A stretch of DNA of 64,000 bases from Methylophilaceae bacterium (GTDB taxonomy: Bacteria > Pseudomonadota > Gammaproteobacteria > Burkholderiales > Methylophilaceae), in assembly GCA_016778465.1 (NCBI GenBank), contig JADHPM010000007.1, positions 1-64,000 of the forward strand. The letters are read 5' to 3'. Position 1 is the stretch's first letter; each line of letters starts with the position of its first letter. The notes below the pieces were generated by a model. It did not search any database, was not told the DNA's origin, and saw only the letters and a list, made by a program, of their open reading frames with translations. A program made the translations under genes and the position numbers. Positions 43,236 through 54,128 of the stretch are shown piece after piece.

Positions 43236-44234
43236 TTAAATTCCACTCACTTTCGCCGCAAAACCTGAACTGACTATCTGTTTGACTATGACATTAGATC
43301 GTCTGACCTTCTGGAAACGCTGATCTTCCATCGACTCTAGCTTGAAAGCTTGATCGCTCACCCAAGCTTCTTGTGCACTTGGCTTGTCTTTGAAAAGCTC
43401 AGTAAGGTTGTAACTTGCGGTAATAAAGTTCTCATCACTGTAAGTTGAGCCGGAATAAAAAGAACGGCCCGCTTCAACTTCCAGGCCAGTTAAAAAACCC
43501 GGAAATCTTGCACGTAAGGAAACATTCTGTCCTTCTTTATCGTCAACGCCACTGTAGGCGTTCCACTCAAAATGTTTAACAAAGACTGTTGCCCAATTCA
43601 TGTAAGGCAAGGGTACACCTGCTTCAATATCATATCCATGCAGAGCGCGTTCAGTGTTACCATAACGCCCTGTTTTTTCATCTGTTAGAGCAAAATATTT
43701 ATTTGCTCGTACTTCCCACATTGTTGTAAGGGCCTCTACACCAACAGACATTCGCCCGTGATCATAACGTAGCTCGTGGTCATAAAAAGTGTTGATGCCA
43801 AGTAACATTTTTTTGTCATCTGACAAAGATCGGTAGCCCAAACCTAAGTTAAGGGTTGTACGGTTATCTTGATAATTCGCGCTAACTTGGGTAAAGACGG
43901 TGTTATGAATGTCACTCTCATCCGAGAGGGGAGCGACGACCAAGAAATTCCACTGAGGCTTCTCACCGCCCATGGAGGTTGCACCGATTTCAACGGTTGG
44001 AAAATAACGCTCCAAGAAACTTTTAGAGATCCCTACCCCTTCTTCGACCACAGAATTAATTGCAGTATCAGAGAGCGCTTCGACATCCCCAGCCAGCAGC
44101 ATTGTTCCATAATCTAGGAACTCATACTTTTTATTCTCTTCGCTTGCTTTCAAAGATTCACTGAGATTCGATTCCGTAACACCCGTTGCAGCAAAGCCAA
44201 GAATAATTGGCGCAATTAGAAAATGTTTTCTCAT
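43236..44234 (-). CDS. Inverse autotransporter (intimin/invasin-type) beta-barrel domain protein
   Basis: 'ERYFPTVEIGATSMGGEKPQWNFLVVAPL...TVFTQVSANYQDNRTTLNLGLGYRSLSDDKKMLLGINTFYDHELRYDHGRMSVGVEAL' matches the inverse-autotransporter pattern. Confidence 0.82.
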   Translation of the reverse strand: MRKHFLIAPIILGFAATGVTESNLSESLKASEENKKYEFLDYGTMLLAGDVEALSDTAINSVVEEGVGISKSFLERYFPTVEIGATSMGGEKPQWNFLVVAPLSDESDIHNTVFTQVSANYQDNRTTLNLGLGYRSLSDDKKMLLGINTFYDHELRYDHGRMSVGVEALTTMWEVRANKYFALTDEKTGRYGNTERALHGYDIEAGVPLPYMNWATVFVKHFEWNAYSGVDDKEGQNVSLRARFPGFLTGLEVEAGRSFYSGSTYSDENFITASYNLTELFKDKPSAQEAWVSDQAFKLESMEDQRFQKVRRSNVIVKQIVSSGFAAKVSGI

Positions 44235-44359
44235 ATCAACTTAATTATGGTCTAAAAACATAAATAAACCAGCATTTACTAGTATTTTCTAGCAAGTGAG
44301 TCAACTTTGTTGTTAAAAAACAACCAATACTTGAAGAAATGAACTAAAGTGGGGCGTTT

Positions 44360-45379
44360 TTAGAGCTTAGGCTTAGGAGGCGCAAAACTAAATGCATCAG
44401 CAAAAAACTCGTCCTCCAGCAAGCCATTTTTAACGAAATCATTAAATGCAGTTTCTACTAAGATTGGGGCGCCACAACAGTAGACTTGATAATCAGCGAG
44501 CAATTGAAAATCATCTATGACCGCTTGATGCACGAAACCGGTTCGTAAATTATTAGGATTTTCTTCTATTTCAGAGAACACTGGGATGTAATTAAAGTTT
44601 GAATATTTCTGATTCCAAGATTGACAAAGTTCGTCCATGTACAAGTCCTCAAACTTTCTGACGCCCTGATAAAGATAGATGGTTCTTTGATTACCTTTTT
44701 CGAACATGTCCTCAATCACCGACTTTATCGGCGCAAAACCTGTTCCGCCAGAAACAAAAATTATCGGCTTTTCACTCTCTCTTAAAAAAAATTGGCCGAT
44801 GGGGCCTTCGATGCGATGAATTGATTTTTCTTGCATCTCTTCAAAAACAAAGTGGGTAAATTTACCGCCCTCGATTAATCGTAAATGCAATTCAATCAAT
44901 GGGGCATGAGGTGGGCTTGCTATGGAAAACGCGCGACGCGAACCATCTGCCATAATAAACTCAATATATTGTCCTGCAATGAAATTTAATTTTTCATTGC
45001 CAGGTAATTTCAAGTACATACGCATGACATCATGATTTAATTTTTCTAACGCCTCGACCCTGACTGGGGTAATCTTCGATTGCGGTATATCACTATTCGT
45101 TTTACTAATCCGTGCTTCAATCGTCACATCCTCTGTCGCATAGGCTTTGCAGCATAGTGTCCATCCATTTTCTTGTTCATCATCTGTCATGGCTGATTGC
45201 TGGAATTCTTCGCAATGAACCTTGCCAGATAAAACCTTTGCCTTACATGAACCACAGGCCCCATTTCGACAGCCATAGGGAATCGTGATACCCGCTGCAA
45301 TAGCCCCCTCTAAAATAGTCTGGCTCGATTTGAGATCAAAAATGACCCCATCAGGCTGGATAGTTATTTTATGACTCAT
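44360..45379 (-). CDS. 2Fe-2S ferredoxin/FAD/NAD oxidoreductase (CDP-6-deoxy-delta-3,4-glucoseen reductase-like)
   Basis: 'GCRNGACGSCKAKVLSG', 'RRAFSIASPPH', 'IFVSGGTGFAPIKSVIED'. Confidence 0.88.
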   Translation of the reverse strand: MSHKITIQPDGVIFDLKSSQTILEGAIAAGITIPYGCRNGACGSCKAKVLSGKVHCEEFQQSAMTDDEQENGWTLCCKAYATEDVTIEARISKTNSDIPQSKITPVRVEALEKLNHDVMRMYLKLPGNEKLNFIAGQYIEFIMADGSRRAFSIASPPHAPLIELHLRLIEGGKFTHFVFEEMQEKSIHRIEGPIGQFFLRESEKPIIFVSGGTGFAPIKSVIEDMFEKGNQRTIYLYQGVRKFEDLYMDELCQSWNQKYSNFNYIPVFSEIEENPNNLRTGFVHQAVIDDFQLLADYQVYCCGAPILVETAFNDFVKNGLLEDEFFADAFSFAPPKPKL

Positions 45380-45382
45380 GCA

Positions 45383-45790
45383 CTAATCGTCTTCACGACG
45401 ATATTCTCCTTCGATGATATCGTCATTTTTTTTAGTAGTGTTATGACTGAAAGGATTACTCGCTTGATTGGGAGTGGCTTGAACTGGAATTAAAAGTAAA
45501 AAGACCCCTATCACGTCAGTAATCACGCCAGGGAATAGAAAAAGAGCGCCTGCGAGGAGATTTTTTGCACTCCCAAGGATGCCCGAAATTAAATTACCCC
45601 CCTGCGACATCATGGCAACTAACTTCGGAATTACCATCATTTTTTCATCTTGAATAAGCTGCCAACCTAAAAAGGCCATCAAAACGATGTAACCAAAAAA
45701 CCACCAACCAAACTCAGCCCCTAATTTAAAGAGACCATATATCTCAAAAAAAGGAAGACTGATCAAAAGAAGAGTGAAGATAAGGCGCAT
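45383..45790 (-). CDS. fxsA: FxsA-family membrane protein
   Basis: 'ISLPFFEIYGLFKLGAEFGWWF', 'AGALFLFPGVITDVIGVFLL'. Confidence 0.9.
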   Translation of the reverse strand: MRLIFTLLLISLPFFEIYGLFKLGAEFGWWFFGYIVLMAFLGWQLIQDEKMMVIPKLVAMMSQGGNLISGILGSAKNLLAGALFLFPGVITDVIGVFLLLIPVQATPNQASNPFSHNTTKKNDDIIEGEYRREDD

Positions 45791-45865
45791 TATTTTAAGT
45801 GAAATCTAGTAAACTGATGTATTTGTTATTTATGAATTATTCAATCATATTATAGTCTCTAAAAT

Positions 45866-47575
45866 ATGCCAAAAATTCAAAAGTTTTCTCTTTGCTTCAT
45901 CTTATTGTCATGCCTCATGGTTCACTCTGTTTTTTCGAATCCGTTTATCAATGAGGAACCTAAATTCCTTCCGGTAAAACAGGCATTCAAGATAGAAGAA
46001 CTTATGTTTGTGGACGAAAAAACGGTTCATATCAATTTCTCAATTGCTGAAAATTACTATCTTTATAAATCAAAATTCAAGATACAGACAGCTCCTCTCA
46101 TAAATTCCACTATAGATTTACCTCAAGGAAAAATTAAGGAGGATGAGTACTTTGGTAAGCAAGAGGTCTATTACAAAGGAGTTAACCTTAAAGTTAATTT
46201 TGCCAGTAACCCCAAAGATTCAAGTATCGAGCTCATATATCAAGGTTGTAGCGAAGAGGGTTTGTGCTACCCCCCTACAATAGAGGTAATAAATCAATTG
46301 CCTCTGAAGCAAGACCTACCTTTATCTGAAACCCAATTACTCGTTAATCAACTCAATTCCGACAAATTTTTTATTGGCCTTTTGACATTTTTTATTTCAG
46401 GAATTTTATTGTCACTTACACCATGTGTTCTACCTATGGTGCCTGTTCTCTCTGGCATCATACTAGGCGCGAACCCTGCAAAAGGGAAAGCTTTAACATT
46501 GAGTTATATTGCTGGTGTCACCTCAATGTATACCTTATTAGGCGTGTTTGCTGGATTAACTGGAAATCTTTTGTCCTCTAGCTTACAAAATACTTTTTTT
46601 ATTGGGCTAAGCAGTTTCCTATTTTTGTTATTTGCTTTGGCAATGTTTGATTTTTTTCACATTGGGCTCCCACAATCATTGACCCGCTCAATTAATCTCT
46701 TAATTGATAAATTAAAGACAAAACATCTCGGTTCAACTTTCATTTTAGGTTTTTTATCTGCCTTGATATTAAGTCCCTGTGTGGCCCCTCCTTTAGCGGC
46801 CTCAATCCTCTATATTAGCCAAACTCAAAACTATATCTTTGGCGGCATGGGCCTATTTTTTCTGAGCCTCGGAATGTCTCTCCCTCTTTTTATTGTCGGG
46901 TTTTCGCTAGGTCAATTTTTACCAAAACCTGGTGCTTGGATGAATTTCATCAAAAAACTGATGGGATTTGCGCTCATTGCTATGAGCATATACATTGCCC
47001 GGCCATTAATGAGTGATTTTTATTTCTATCTTTCATTAATCATTATTCTTCTGATAGCCGTCCTCTTTTCTTTTTATCAAAAAGATTTATTAAAGGCTTT
47101 GAGCAAAAAGGTCACAATTATTTTAATGATTTTACTAATTCTTATTTTTAGTTCTTTAATTTATCAGGCGGGGCAAGAACATATAAAAGAATCGAATTAC
47201 GATCGGCATACCTTTTTTGAGCAAATAGATACCGTGAGTGATTTGAAAAATGCAATAAACGCTAACCCAGGCCAACCTATACTAATCGATTTTTATGCAG
47301 ACTGGTGTGTGGCTTGCCTAGAATATGAAAAATACACATTTCAAGATATAGAGGTAAATGCGTTAATGAGAGATTTTTACCGCATACAGATTGATGTGAC
47401 AGATAATAATGAAGAACATAAAAACTTATTAAGAAAATTTAATCTATTTGGACCTCCTGGTGTCATATTCTTTGATAAGCAGGGTAACCAACTAAAACAA
47501 TATGATATTGTGGGCTTTAAAAATGCAAATGATTTTGCATCTATCCTGAAAGAAATAAAACACTATGACCAATAA
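45866..47575 (+). CDS. dsbD: Thiol:disulfide interchange protein DsbD
   Basis: N-terminal domain with 'GCSEEGLCYPP', TM 'SLTPCVLPMVPVL', C-terminal thioredoxin 'DFYADWCVACLEYEKYTF'. Confidence 0.96.
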   Translation: MPKIQKFSLCFILLSCLMVHSVFSNPFINEEPKFLPVKQAFKIEELMFVDEKTVHINFSIAENYYLYKSKFKIQTAPLINSTIDLPQGKIKEDEYFGKQEVYYKGVNLKVNFASNPKDSSIELIYQGCSEEGLCYPPTIEVINQLPLKQDLPLSETQLLVNQLNSDKFFIGLLTFFISGILLSLTPCVLPMVPVLSGIILGANPAKGKALTLSYIAGVTSMYTLLGVFAGLTGNLLSSSLQNTFFIGLSSFLFLLFALAMFDFFHIGLPQSLTRSINLLIDKLKTKHLGSTFILGFLSALILSPCVAPPLAASILYISQTQNYIFGGMGLFFLSLGMSLPLFIVGFSLGQFLPKPGAWMNFIKKLMGFALIAMSIYIARPLMSDFYFYLSLIIILLIAVLFSFYQKDLLKALSKKVTIILMILLILIFSSLIYQAGQEHIKESNYDRHTFFEQIDTVSDLKNAINANPGQPILIDFYADWCVACLEYEKYTFQDIEVNALMRDFYRIQIDVTDNNEEHKNLLRKFNLFGPPGVIFFDKQGNQLKQYDIVGFKNANDFASILKEIKHYDQ

Positions 47576-48080
47576 AATTTACTTATTTTTAGTCGCTGCA
47601 ATCATTGCCGCTGTTGCAGGATTCTTCTTCCATAAAAACTCATTAGAGGGCGAGCAAAAAGTAACCGATATGTTATATGAACTTAATTTTGCTGATTCAA
47701 AGGGTGGCCAAGTCAATCTTCAGCAATATAAGGGAGAATGGCTAGTGGTAAATTTCTGGGCCACTTGGTGTGCGCCTTGCAGAGAAGAAATTCCTGAATT
47801 AAACCAGTTCCACTTAACAAATCAGATTAAACTCATAGGAATTGCCATAGATGATATAGACGCTGTTAACAAGTTTCAAAAGAAAATTCCGATTAAGTAC
47901 CCCTCATATATTATTGATGACTTAAGTGGGGTCAAGCTCTCACAATCGATGGGAAATGAGAAGGGGGTTTTGCCTTTTACGGTACTAATTAATCCGAATA
48001 ATGATATTGAAAAACTATATTATGGTAAAGTAAAAATTCCTCAACTCAGCCAAGATGTTGCAAACGCATTAAATCTTTAA
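47565..48080 (+). CDS. TlpA/ResA-like thioredoxin
   Basis: 'LVVNFWATWCAPCREEIPELNQF'; N-terminal anchor. Confidence 0.92.
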   Translation: MTNKIYLFLVAAIIAAVAGFFFHKNSLEGEQKVTDMLYELNFADSKGGQVNLQQYKGEWLVVNFWATWCAPCREEIPELNQFHLTNQIKLIGIAIDDIDAVNKFQKKIPIKYPSYIIDDLSGVKLSQSMGNEKGVLPFTVLINPNNDIEKLYYGKVKIPQLSQDVANALNL

Positions 48081-48170
48081 ATATCTATAAAATACTCAAT
48101 AAATCAATAAAATGTAGACAAAAGACTGTATTTTCGTCAAAATAGCATTTCTATTGTTAAGGTTTAACGC

Positions 48171-48596
48171 ATGGCAAAAAAGAGAATCAGCATTATTCAC
48201 GGACCCAATCTAAATCTACTTGGACAACGTGAGCCGGAAGTTTATGGCAAAACTTCTCTTGCTGAAATTAATGAACTCATTCAGAGTGAAGCAGCTAAGC
48301 TCGATTTAACCGTTGAGATTTTTCAAAGTAACAGTGAAGCCGAGATTGTCAATCATATCCATCAATTAAAAGCTGGTTTTGTTGTTATCAATCCTGCTGC
48401 ATTTACTCATACATCAGTAGCCATTCGTGATGCGTTTTCTGGTGTTAAAATTCCTTTCATTGAGGTTCATATTTCTAATGTATTTGCCAGAGAATCTTTT
48501 CGAAAAGAATCATTTTTTTCCGACATTGCTGTGGCTGTCATCAGTGGTTTAGGTGCTGAGGGTTATTTAGCAGCACTGCGTTTCGCAGCGAAATAA
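48171..48596 (+). CDS. aroQ: 3-dehydroquinate dehydratase type II
   Basis: '[19 protein letters not shown]', '[17 protein letters not shown]', '[11 protein letters not shown]'. Confidence 0.97.
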   Translation: MAKKRISIIHGPNLNLLGQREPEVYGKTSLAEINELIQSEAAKLDLTVEIFQSNSEAEIVNHIHQLKAGFVVINPAAFTHTSVAIRDAFSGVKIPFIEVHISNVFARESFRKESFFSDIAVAVISGLGAEGYLAALRFAAK

Positions 48597-48612
48597 TTTT
48601 AAAGAGGTTATT

Positions 48613-49077
48613 ATGGACTTAAGAAAGCTAAAAAAATTAATTGATCTGGTTGAAGAATCTGGGATCGCTGAACTTGAGCTAACCGAGGGAGAAGAGAAGG
48701 TTAAGATAAGCCGTCAAAACCAAAATCTACAAGCTCCTTTTCAATACATACAACAACCCCAGCAAACTTTTCAAGCCCCACAACCTTCATCACCGGTGCC
48801 AGAAACTAAATTAGAAGAACCAAAAACAGTAATAGCACCTGCAGGCAAACAAATTACCTCTCCCATGGTAGGAACGTTTTACAGATCATCATCTCCAGAT
48901 GCTGCCCCGTTTGTCGAGATCGGTACCCCTGTTAAAAAAGGTGACACCTTATGCATTATTGAGGCGATGAAGATCCTTAATGAAATTGAATCTGATCAGG
49001 ATGGTGTTATCAAGCAGATTCTAATTGAAAATGGCCAGCCAGTTGAATTTGGCGAGCCCCTATTCACAATAGAGTAA
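48613..49077 (+). CDS. accB: Acetyl-CoA carboxylase biotin carboxyl carrier protein
   Basis: '[23 protein letters not shown]', biotinyl '[11 protein letters not shown]'. Confidence 0.97.
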   Translation: MDLRKLKKLIDLVEESGIAELELTEGEEKVKISRQNQNLQAPFQYIQQPQQTFQAPQPSSPVPETKLEEPKTVIAPAGKQITSPMVGTFYRSSSPDAAPFVEIGTPVKKGDTLCIIEAMKILNEIESDQDGVIKQILIENGQPVEFGEPLFTIE

Positions 49078-49082
49078 TTACT

Positions 49083-50429
49083 ATGTTTGAAAAAATTCTT
49101 ATTGCCAATCGTGGCGAAATTGCAATGCGTATACAAAGAGCCTGCCGTGAGATGGGAATAAAAACCGTGGCTGTTTATTCGCAAGCAGATGCTGAAGCGA
49201 AATATGTAAAGTTAGCGGATGAGGCTGTGTGTATTGGGCCTGCCCCATCCTCAAAGAGCTATTTAAATATCCCCGCGATCATTAGTGCCGCTGAAGTTAC
49301 CGATGCGCAAGCAATTCATCCAGGCTATGGTTTCTTATCAGAAAACGCTGATTTTGCTGAACGTGTAGAAAAAAGTGGTTTTACCTTTATCGGTCCAAGG
49401 GCAGACACCATCCGCCTCATGGGAGACAAGGTAAGCGCAAAAGAGGCCATGAAAAAAGCTGGAGTACCTTGTGTTCCTGGCTCTGACGGCGCATTACCCA
49501 ATGACCCAAAAAAAATTATTGAAACTGCTAGAGAAATCAGTTATCCCGTTATTATAAAAGCCTCTGGAGGAGGTGGGGGACGGGGAATGCGGGTTGTTCA
49601 CACCGAAGCCGCACTTCTAAATTCAGTTTCCATGACAAAGAATGAGGCAGAAACGGCATTTGGTAATCCTATGGTATACATGGAAAAATTTCTTGAACGT
49701 CCAAGACATGTTGAATTTCAAGTACTCTCCGATCAACATGGAAACTCAATTCATCTTGGTAATCGAGATTGCTCATTACAACGACGACACCAAAAAGTTA
49801 TTGAAGAAGCCCCGGCACCTGGAATTCCAAGCAGAGTGAGTGATAAAATTGCTCAGCGCTGTGCAGATGCGTGTAAAAAAATCAACTATCGAGGTGCAGG
49901 TACCTTTGAATTTCTTTACGAAAACGGGAAGTTCTTTTTTATTGAAATGAATACACGCCTCCAAGTAGAGCATCCCGTCACTGAATTAATTACTGGAATC
50001 GATATCGTTAAAGAACAAATTAAAATTGCCTATGGAGAAAAATTAAATTACAAGCAGCGCCATATTGAATTTAAAGGCCATGCAATTGAATGCCGCATCA
50101 ATGCAGAAGACTCCTTTAAATTTATACCGTCACCCGGTTTAATTACTCGCTTTCATCTACCAGGCGGACCTGGTGTTCGTATCGATACTCATGCCTATGG
50201 AGGCTATACTGTTCCGTCACATTATGACTCCATGATTGGTAAACTCATCACCTTCGGCATTTCACGTGAGGACGCAATTGCAAAAATGCAAATTGCCCTT
50301 TCAGAAGTTTTTATTGATGGTATTAATACCAATTTGGATCTTCACCGTGATTTGTTGCATGATTCCGCATTTAAAGACGGAGGAATGAGCATCCACTATT
50401 TAGAAAAAAAATTAGGCATGAAATCCTAA
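49083..50429 (+). CDS. accC: Acetyl-CoA carboxylase biotin carboxylase
   Basis: '[24 protein letters not shown]', '[10 protein letters not shown]', '[14 protein letters not shown]'. Confidence 0.98.
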   Translation: MFEKILIANRGEIAMRIQRACREMGIKTVAVYSQADAEAKYVKLADEAVCIGPAPSSKSYLNIPAIISAAEVTDAQAIHPGYGFLSENADFAERVEKSGFTFIGPRADTIRLMGDKVSAKEAMKKAGVPCVPGSDGALPNDPKKIIETAREISYPVIIKASGGGGGRGMRVVHTEAALLNSVSMTKNEAETAFGNPMVYMEKFLERPRHVEFQVLSDQHGNSIHLGNRDCSLQRRHQKVIEEAPAPGIPSRVSDKIAQRCADACKKINYRGAGTFEFLYENGKFFFIEMNTRLQVEHPVTELITGIDIVKEQIKIAYGEKLNYKQRHIEFKGHAIECRINAEDSFKFIPSPGLITRFHLPGGPGVRIDTHAYGGYTVPSHYDSMIGKLITFGISREDAIAKMQIALSEVFIDGINTNLDLHRDLLHDSAFKDGGMSIHYLEKKLGMKS

Positions 50430-50433
50430 ACTG

Positions 50434-51321
50434 ATGGCGTGGGTAAATCTATCCATCTTTACTAACAATGAGCTTGCCGATCAATTATCTGACCAACTTT
50501 TAGAACTTGGCGCGGTATCGACTTCTATTCAAGATAAAAATCTCAATCAAAATAATGAGGAGATGATATTTGGTGAGCCTCATAATGGCCCTCAAGAATT
50601 TTGGCAACACAATCAAATTGATGCTTTATTCGACTCTTCCGTTGATCTGCAAAGCTTATTAAAATCCTTAGAAAAAAATACGGGGGTCGTATTTGATTAC
50701 TTAATCAGTGATGTTAAAGATGAGGATTGGGTAAAGAAATCCCAAGAACAATTTAGCCCTATTCGAATTGAGAAAAATTTTTGGATTGTTCCTTCATGGC
50801 ATGAAGTAATCAATGAAAATGCTATTAATTTAGTTCTTGATCCGGGGCTTGCATTTGGAACAGGCTCTCATCCAACCACGCATCTTTGTTTGAAGTGGTT
50901 AATAAAAAATGTCAGTCAAAATTCTTCTGTCCTCGATTACGGTTGTGGATCAGGTGTTCTATCCATTGCAGCAAAAAAATTAAATGCAAAAGATGTCTAT
51001 GCTGTCGATATTGACGAGCAAGCTCTTCAAGCAAGTCAAGATAATGCTAAAAGTAACAGGGTCAATATAAAAATAAGTCATGTCTCTATCCCTATAAAAA
51101 TTCAAGCTGACCTCGTTGTAGCAAATATATTATCTAGTGCTTTGTCTGTTTTAGCACCTGCATTGGCAAATTATTGTAAGGCTCGTGGAAAAATCGCTCT
51201 ATCCGGTATTTTAGAAGCACAAGAAAATGAAATTAAAGCAATTTACCAGCAATGGTTTGATTTTGAGGAGAGTTTTTATAAAGATGGCTGGGTTTGTATT
51301 AATGGAATAAAGGTCAAATAA
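50434..51321 (+). CDS. prmA: Ribosomal protein L11 methyltransferase
   Basis: 'LDPGLAFGTGSHPTTHLCLKWL', 'VLDYGCGSGVLSIAAKKLNAKDVYAVDID'. Confidence 0.96.
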   Translation: MAWVNLSIFTNNELADQLSDQLLELGAVSTSIQDKNLNQNNEEMIFGEPHNGPQEFWQHNQIDALFDSSVDLQSLLKSLEKNTGVVFDYLISDVKDEDWVKKSQEQFSPIRIEKNFWIVPSWHEVINENAINLVLDPGLAFGTGSHPTTHLCLKWLIKNVSQNSSVLDYGCGSGVLSIAAKKLNAKDVYAVDIDEQALQASQDNAKSNRVNIKISHVSIPIKIQADLVVANILSSALSVLAPALANYCKARGKIALSGILEAQENEIKAIYQQWFDFEESFYKDGWVCINGIKVK

Positions 51322-52843
51322 AGTCAATATTTTTTAAGTAAATCTGTGATTGATCAACAAGTTGTTTTTTTTGTTCACTATCCATTCGTTTCAATTGATT
51401 ATAAACAATGCCCAAACGTTGATTGGTTGCAAGCTTATCCTTATGCGTCTCAAAAAAATTCCAATATAAACTGTTAAAAGGACAAGCTTTATCACCTATC
51501 TTAACTTTAGAATCATAATGACAAGATTTACAATAATTACTCATTTTATTGATATAGCTTGCAGATGACACATAGGGTTTTGATGCTAATTGACCGCCAT
51601 CAGCAAATTGACTCATTCCTAATGTATTAGGAAGCTCTACCCACTCAAAAGCATCAATATAAATACCCAAATACCATTGATGAATTTCTTCAGGTTTAAT
51701 ACCCGCTAGCAAAGCAAAATTTCCTATTACCATGAGGCGTTGAATATGATGCGCATAGGCTTGATCTAAAGACTGATTGATTGAATTTGCTAAACAATTC
51801 ATATTCGTATTTCCCGACCAGAACCATTTAGCTAACGACCTTTGATGATTGAAATAATTATTTTTTTCATAACCGGGCATAGCAGACCAATATATACCGC
51901 GAATATATTCACGCCAGCCGAGAATTTGTCTAATAAAGCCCTCAACAGAAGACAAGGGTAATGCATACTCCTCATAGGCCTTCTCCGTGCGCTCAACAAC
52001 CTCCATGGGTGAGATCATTTTAGTATTTAGAGCAAATGATAAAAAAGAATGAAACAAGAACCAATTTTTATCGTGCATGGCATCTTGATAATCCCCAAAA
52101 TATATTAAATTCGTCCTTATAAAGCTCTCCAATAGTTCTAGTGATTCAGCACGGTTTATTGGCCATCGAAAATTTTTATAATCACACTTACCGAAAAAAT
52201 TAATCTTTTCCTGACTAATTTCATTAAATATATTTTCAAGGTTATGACTGGGTCGCAAATCAATAGAAGCATCCGGTTTTCCCTTCCAAGATTTTCTATT
52301 ATCAGCGTCATAATTCCACTTACCCCCCAGCGGTTTTGAATTGTTATCCATCAAAACATTATGTTTTTTTCGCATATTTCGATAAAAATATTCCATGCGC
52401 CATTGTTTTTTATCTTCAAAAAAATTCATGACACATTGACGCGTTGTATAAAAATGCTCGGAAGAAAACGGCTGAACTTGAATATGTAAAAGTTTTGAAA
52501 AGCTTGAAAAGAGATTATCTAATCGATATTCATCGGGCTCTTGATATTCAATTTTTTTTATAGTGTACTTCTTGATGATCCATCTTAAATTTTCTATAAA
52601 ACTGTGTTTATTTTGAGGGTCACTTATTGTTAAATATAATGTACTAAAATTCCTCTGTTTTAATTCAGCATCAAAGTTTCGCATGGCTGCAAAAATACCA
52701 AGAATTTTCTGCACATGATGCTTTACATAGCTTGTTTCGTCTTTTACCTCCATCATTACATAAAGGTTGTTAGGGTCATTGTCATTAAACCATGAGTGGT
52801 TAATATTTAACTGATCACCTAATAATAGTCTTAGAGTTTTCAC
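51314..52843 (-). CDS. FeS-BCP cryptochrome/photolyase family protein, likely (6-4) photolyase
   Basis: 'LRLLLGDQLNINHSWF', 'QILGWREYIRGIYW', C-terminal Cys set 'YCKSCHYD...ACPFNSLYWNFFETHKD'. Confidence 0.92.
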   Translation of the reverse strand: MKTLRLLLGDQLNINHSWFNDNDPNNLYVMMEVKDETSYVKHHVQKILGIFAAMRNFDAELKQRNFSTLYLTISDPQNKHSFIENLRWIIKKYTIKKIEYQEPDEYRLDNLFSSFSKLLHIQVQPFSSEHFYTTRQCVMNFFEDKKQWRMEYFYRNMRKKHNVLMDNNSKPLGGKWNYDADNRKSWKGKPDASIDLRPSHNLENIFNEISQEKINFFGKCDYKNFRWPINRAESLELLESFIRTNLIYFGDYQDAMHDKNWFLFHSFLSFALNTKMISPMEVVERTEKAYEEYALPLSSVEGFIRQILGWREYIRGIYWSAMPGYEKNNYFNHQRSLAKWFWSGNTNMNCLANSINQSLDQAYAHHIQRLMVIGNFALLAGIKPEEIHQWYLGIYIDAFEWVELPNTLGMSQFADGGQLASKPYVSSASYINKMSNYCKSCHYDSKVKIGDKACPFNSLYWNFFETHKDKLATNQRLGIVYNQLKRMDSEQKKQLVDQSQIYLKNIDFI

Positions 52844-54127
52844 TTAGCCAAGCCACCTTTTAATATAACTCCCATTAGGATCATAATTTTGCTGTTGCTT
52901 TAAAACATTAAAACTTCTACCACCTCTTGGGTCTGTTCCGAGACCCGCAATATAAGCCCAGTTACCTTGATTACTATAAACATCATAATCAATTAATTGA
53001 GACTCAAACCATGCAGAGCCGGCTCGCCAATCACAATCTAAATCATATACAAGAAAACTTGCGACGACCTGCCGCATGCGATTTGATAAAAAACCCGATT
53101 GACGTAATTCAATCATTGCTGCATTGATAAAATTATTATTTGTTTTACCCATCATCCATTTTTTAAATTTATGATCATCATGGTTTATATGTATATTAGC
53201 TTGTCTCCCTTTTAATCCATACTTATAAAAAAATTGATCGTCATACTTCATAAAAATAAAACGAAAATAGTCACGCCATAACAATTCAAAAAAAATCCAA
53301 TAAGTACTCTCGTTTTGAATTTTAGACAATTCATAATTTCTTAAAAAATCAAAAATTGTTCTTGCCGAAATAAATCCAAGAGATAACCATGGTGAAAACT
53401 TTGTGGAAAAATCTATCCCCGATAGTTCATTTCTTGTCTGCTTATAATGACTAGCTAAATCTGTTTTAAAATATTCAAGTGTATAGTTTTTTGCTGACAT
53501 TTCTCCACCAAAAAATTCTTTTTTATCGATAGGAAACGAACTTTTTGAATAATCTTTAAGTGCAATCTCACTAATCTCTTTCGAGTCAAGTTCAAGCGAC
53601 TTTATGCTTTTTATTTTTTTAGATAAGGCAAAAGGTCTTTCTGGTTGAATGGAATCAGCTTCTATCACCTTTCTAAATGATGAAAAAGAATTGGGAATTT
53701 GATTAATCTCAAAAGGAAGCTGGCTTATATAGAAAAGCGAGGAATCCCAAAATGTCTTAATCGGAATACGACTTTTTTTTAATTCGGCAACTTCAAGTTT
53801 TTCCTCTGTGGCATGTATTTCCTCTGTATAAATAATATCGAAATTATTTTTTGTATATAAATTTTTAATCTCTGCGCTTGTGTTTCCATGATATATATTT
53901 AGTTGATGCCCATATTCTTTTAGGTTACGCTTTAATTCTCTTAGCCCCTGAAATAAAAAAGACTGGCGATGTTCAGCAACTCTCCTGAAGCCCCATTGCA
54001 CCTGTTGTTTGAATTTTTCATCAAATATATAAATAAAACTTACTTCATTTGCATCCTCAAGTGCCCTATTGAGGCTTAAGTTATCTTGCAAGCGTAAATT
54101 ATTTCGAAACCAGTAAAGAATCTTCAT
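52844..54127 (-). CDS. Cryptochrome-DASH/photolyase
   Basis: 'LYWFRNNLRLQDNLSLNRAL', 'LLWRDYFRFIF', 'NRMRQVVASFLVYDLDCDWRAGSAWFESQLIDYDVYSNQGNWAYIAGLGTDPRGGR'. Confidence 0.93.
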   Translation of the reverse strand: MKILYWFRNNLRLQDNLSLNRALEDANEVSFIYIFDEKFKQQVQWGFRRVAEHRQSFLFQGLRELKRNLKEYGHQLNIYHGNTSAEIKNLYTKNNFDIIYTEEIHATEEKLEVAELKKSRIPIKTFWDSSLFYISQLPFEINQIPNSFSSFRKVIEADSIQPERPFALSKKIKSIKSLELDSKEISEIALKDYSKSSFPIDKKEFFGGEMSAKNYTLEYFKTDLASHYKQTRNELSGIDFSTKFSPWLSLGFISARTIFDFLRNYELSKIQNESTYWIFFELLWRDYFRFIFMKYDDQFFYKYGLKGRQANIHINHDDHKFKKWMMGKTNNNFINAAMIELRQSGFLSNRMRQVVASFLVYDLDCDWRAGSAWFESQLIDYDVYSNQGNWAYIAGLGTDPRGGRSFNVLKQQQNYDPNGSYIKRWLG

Positions 54128-54128
54128 A

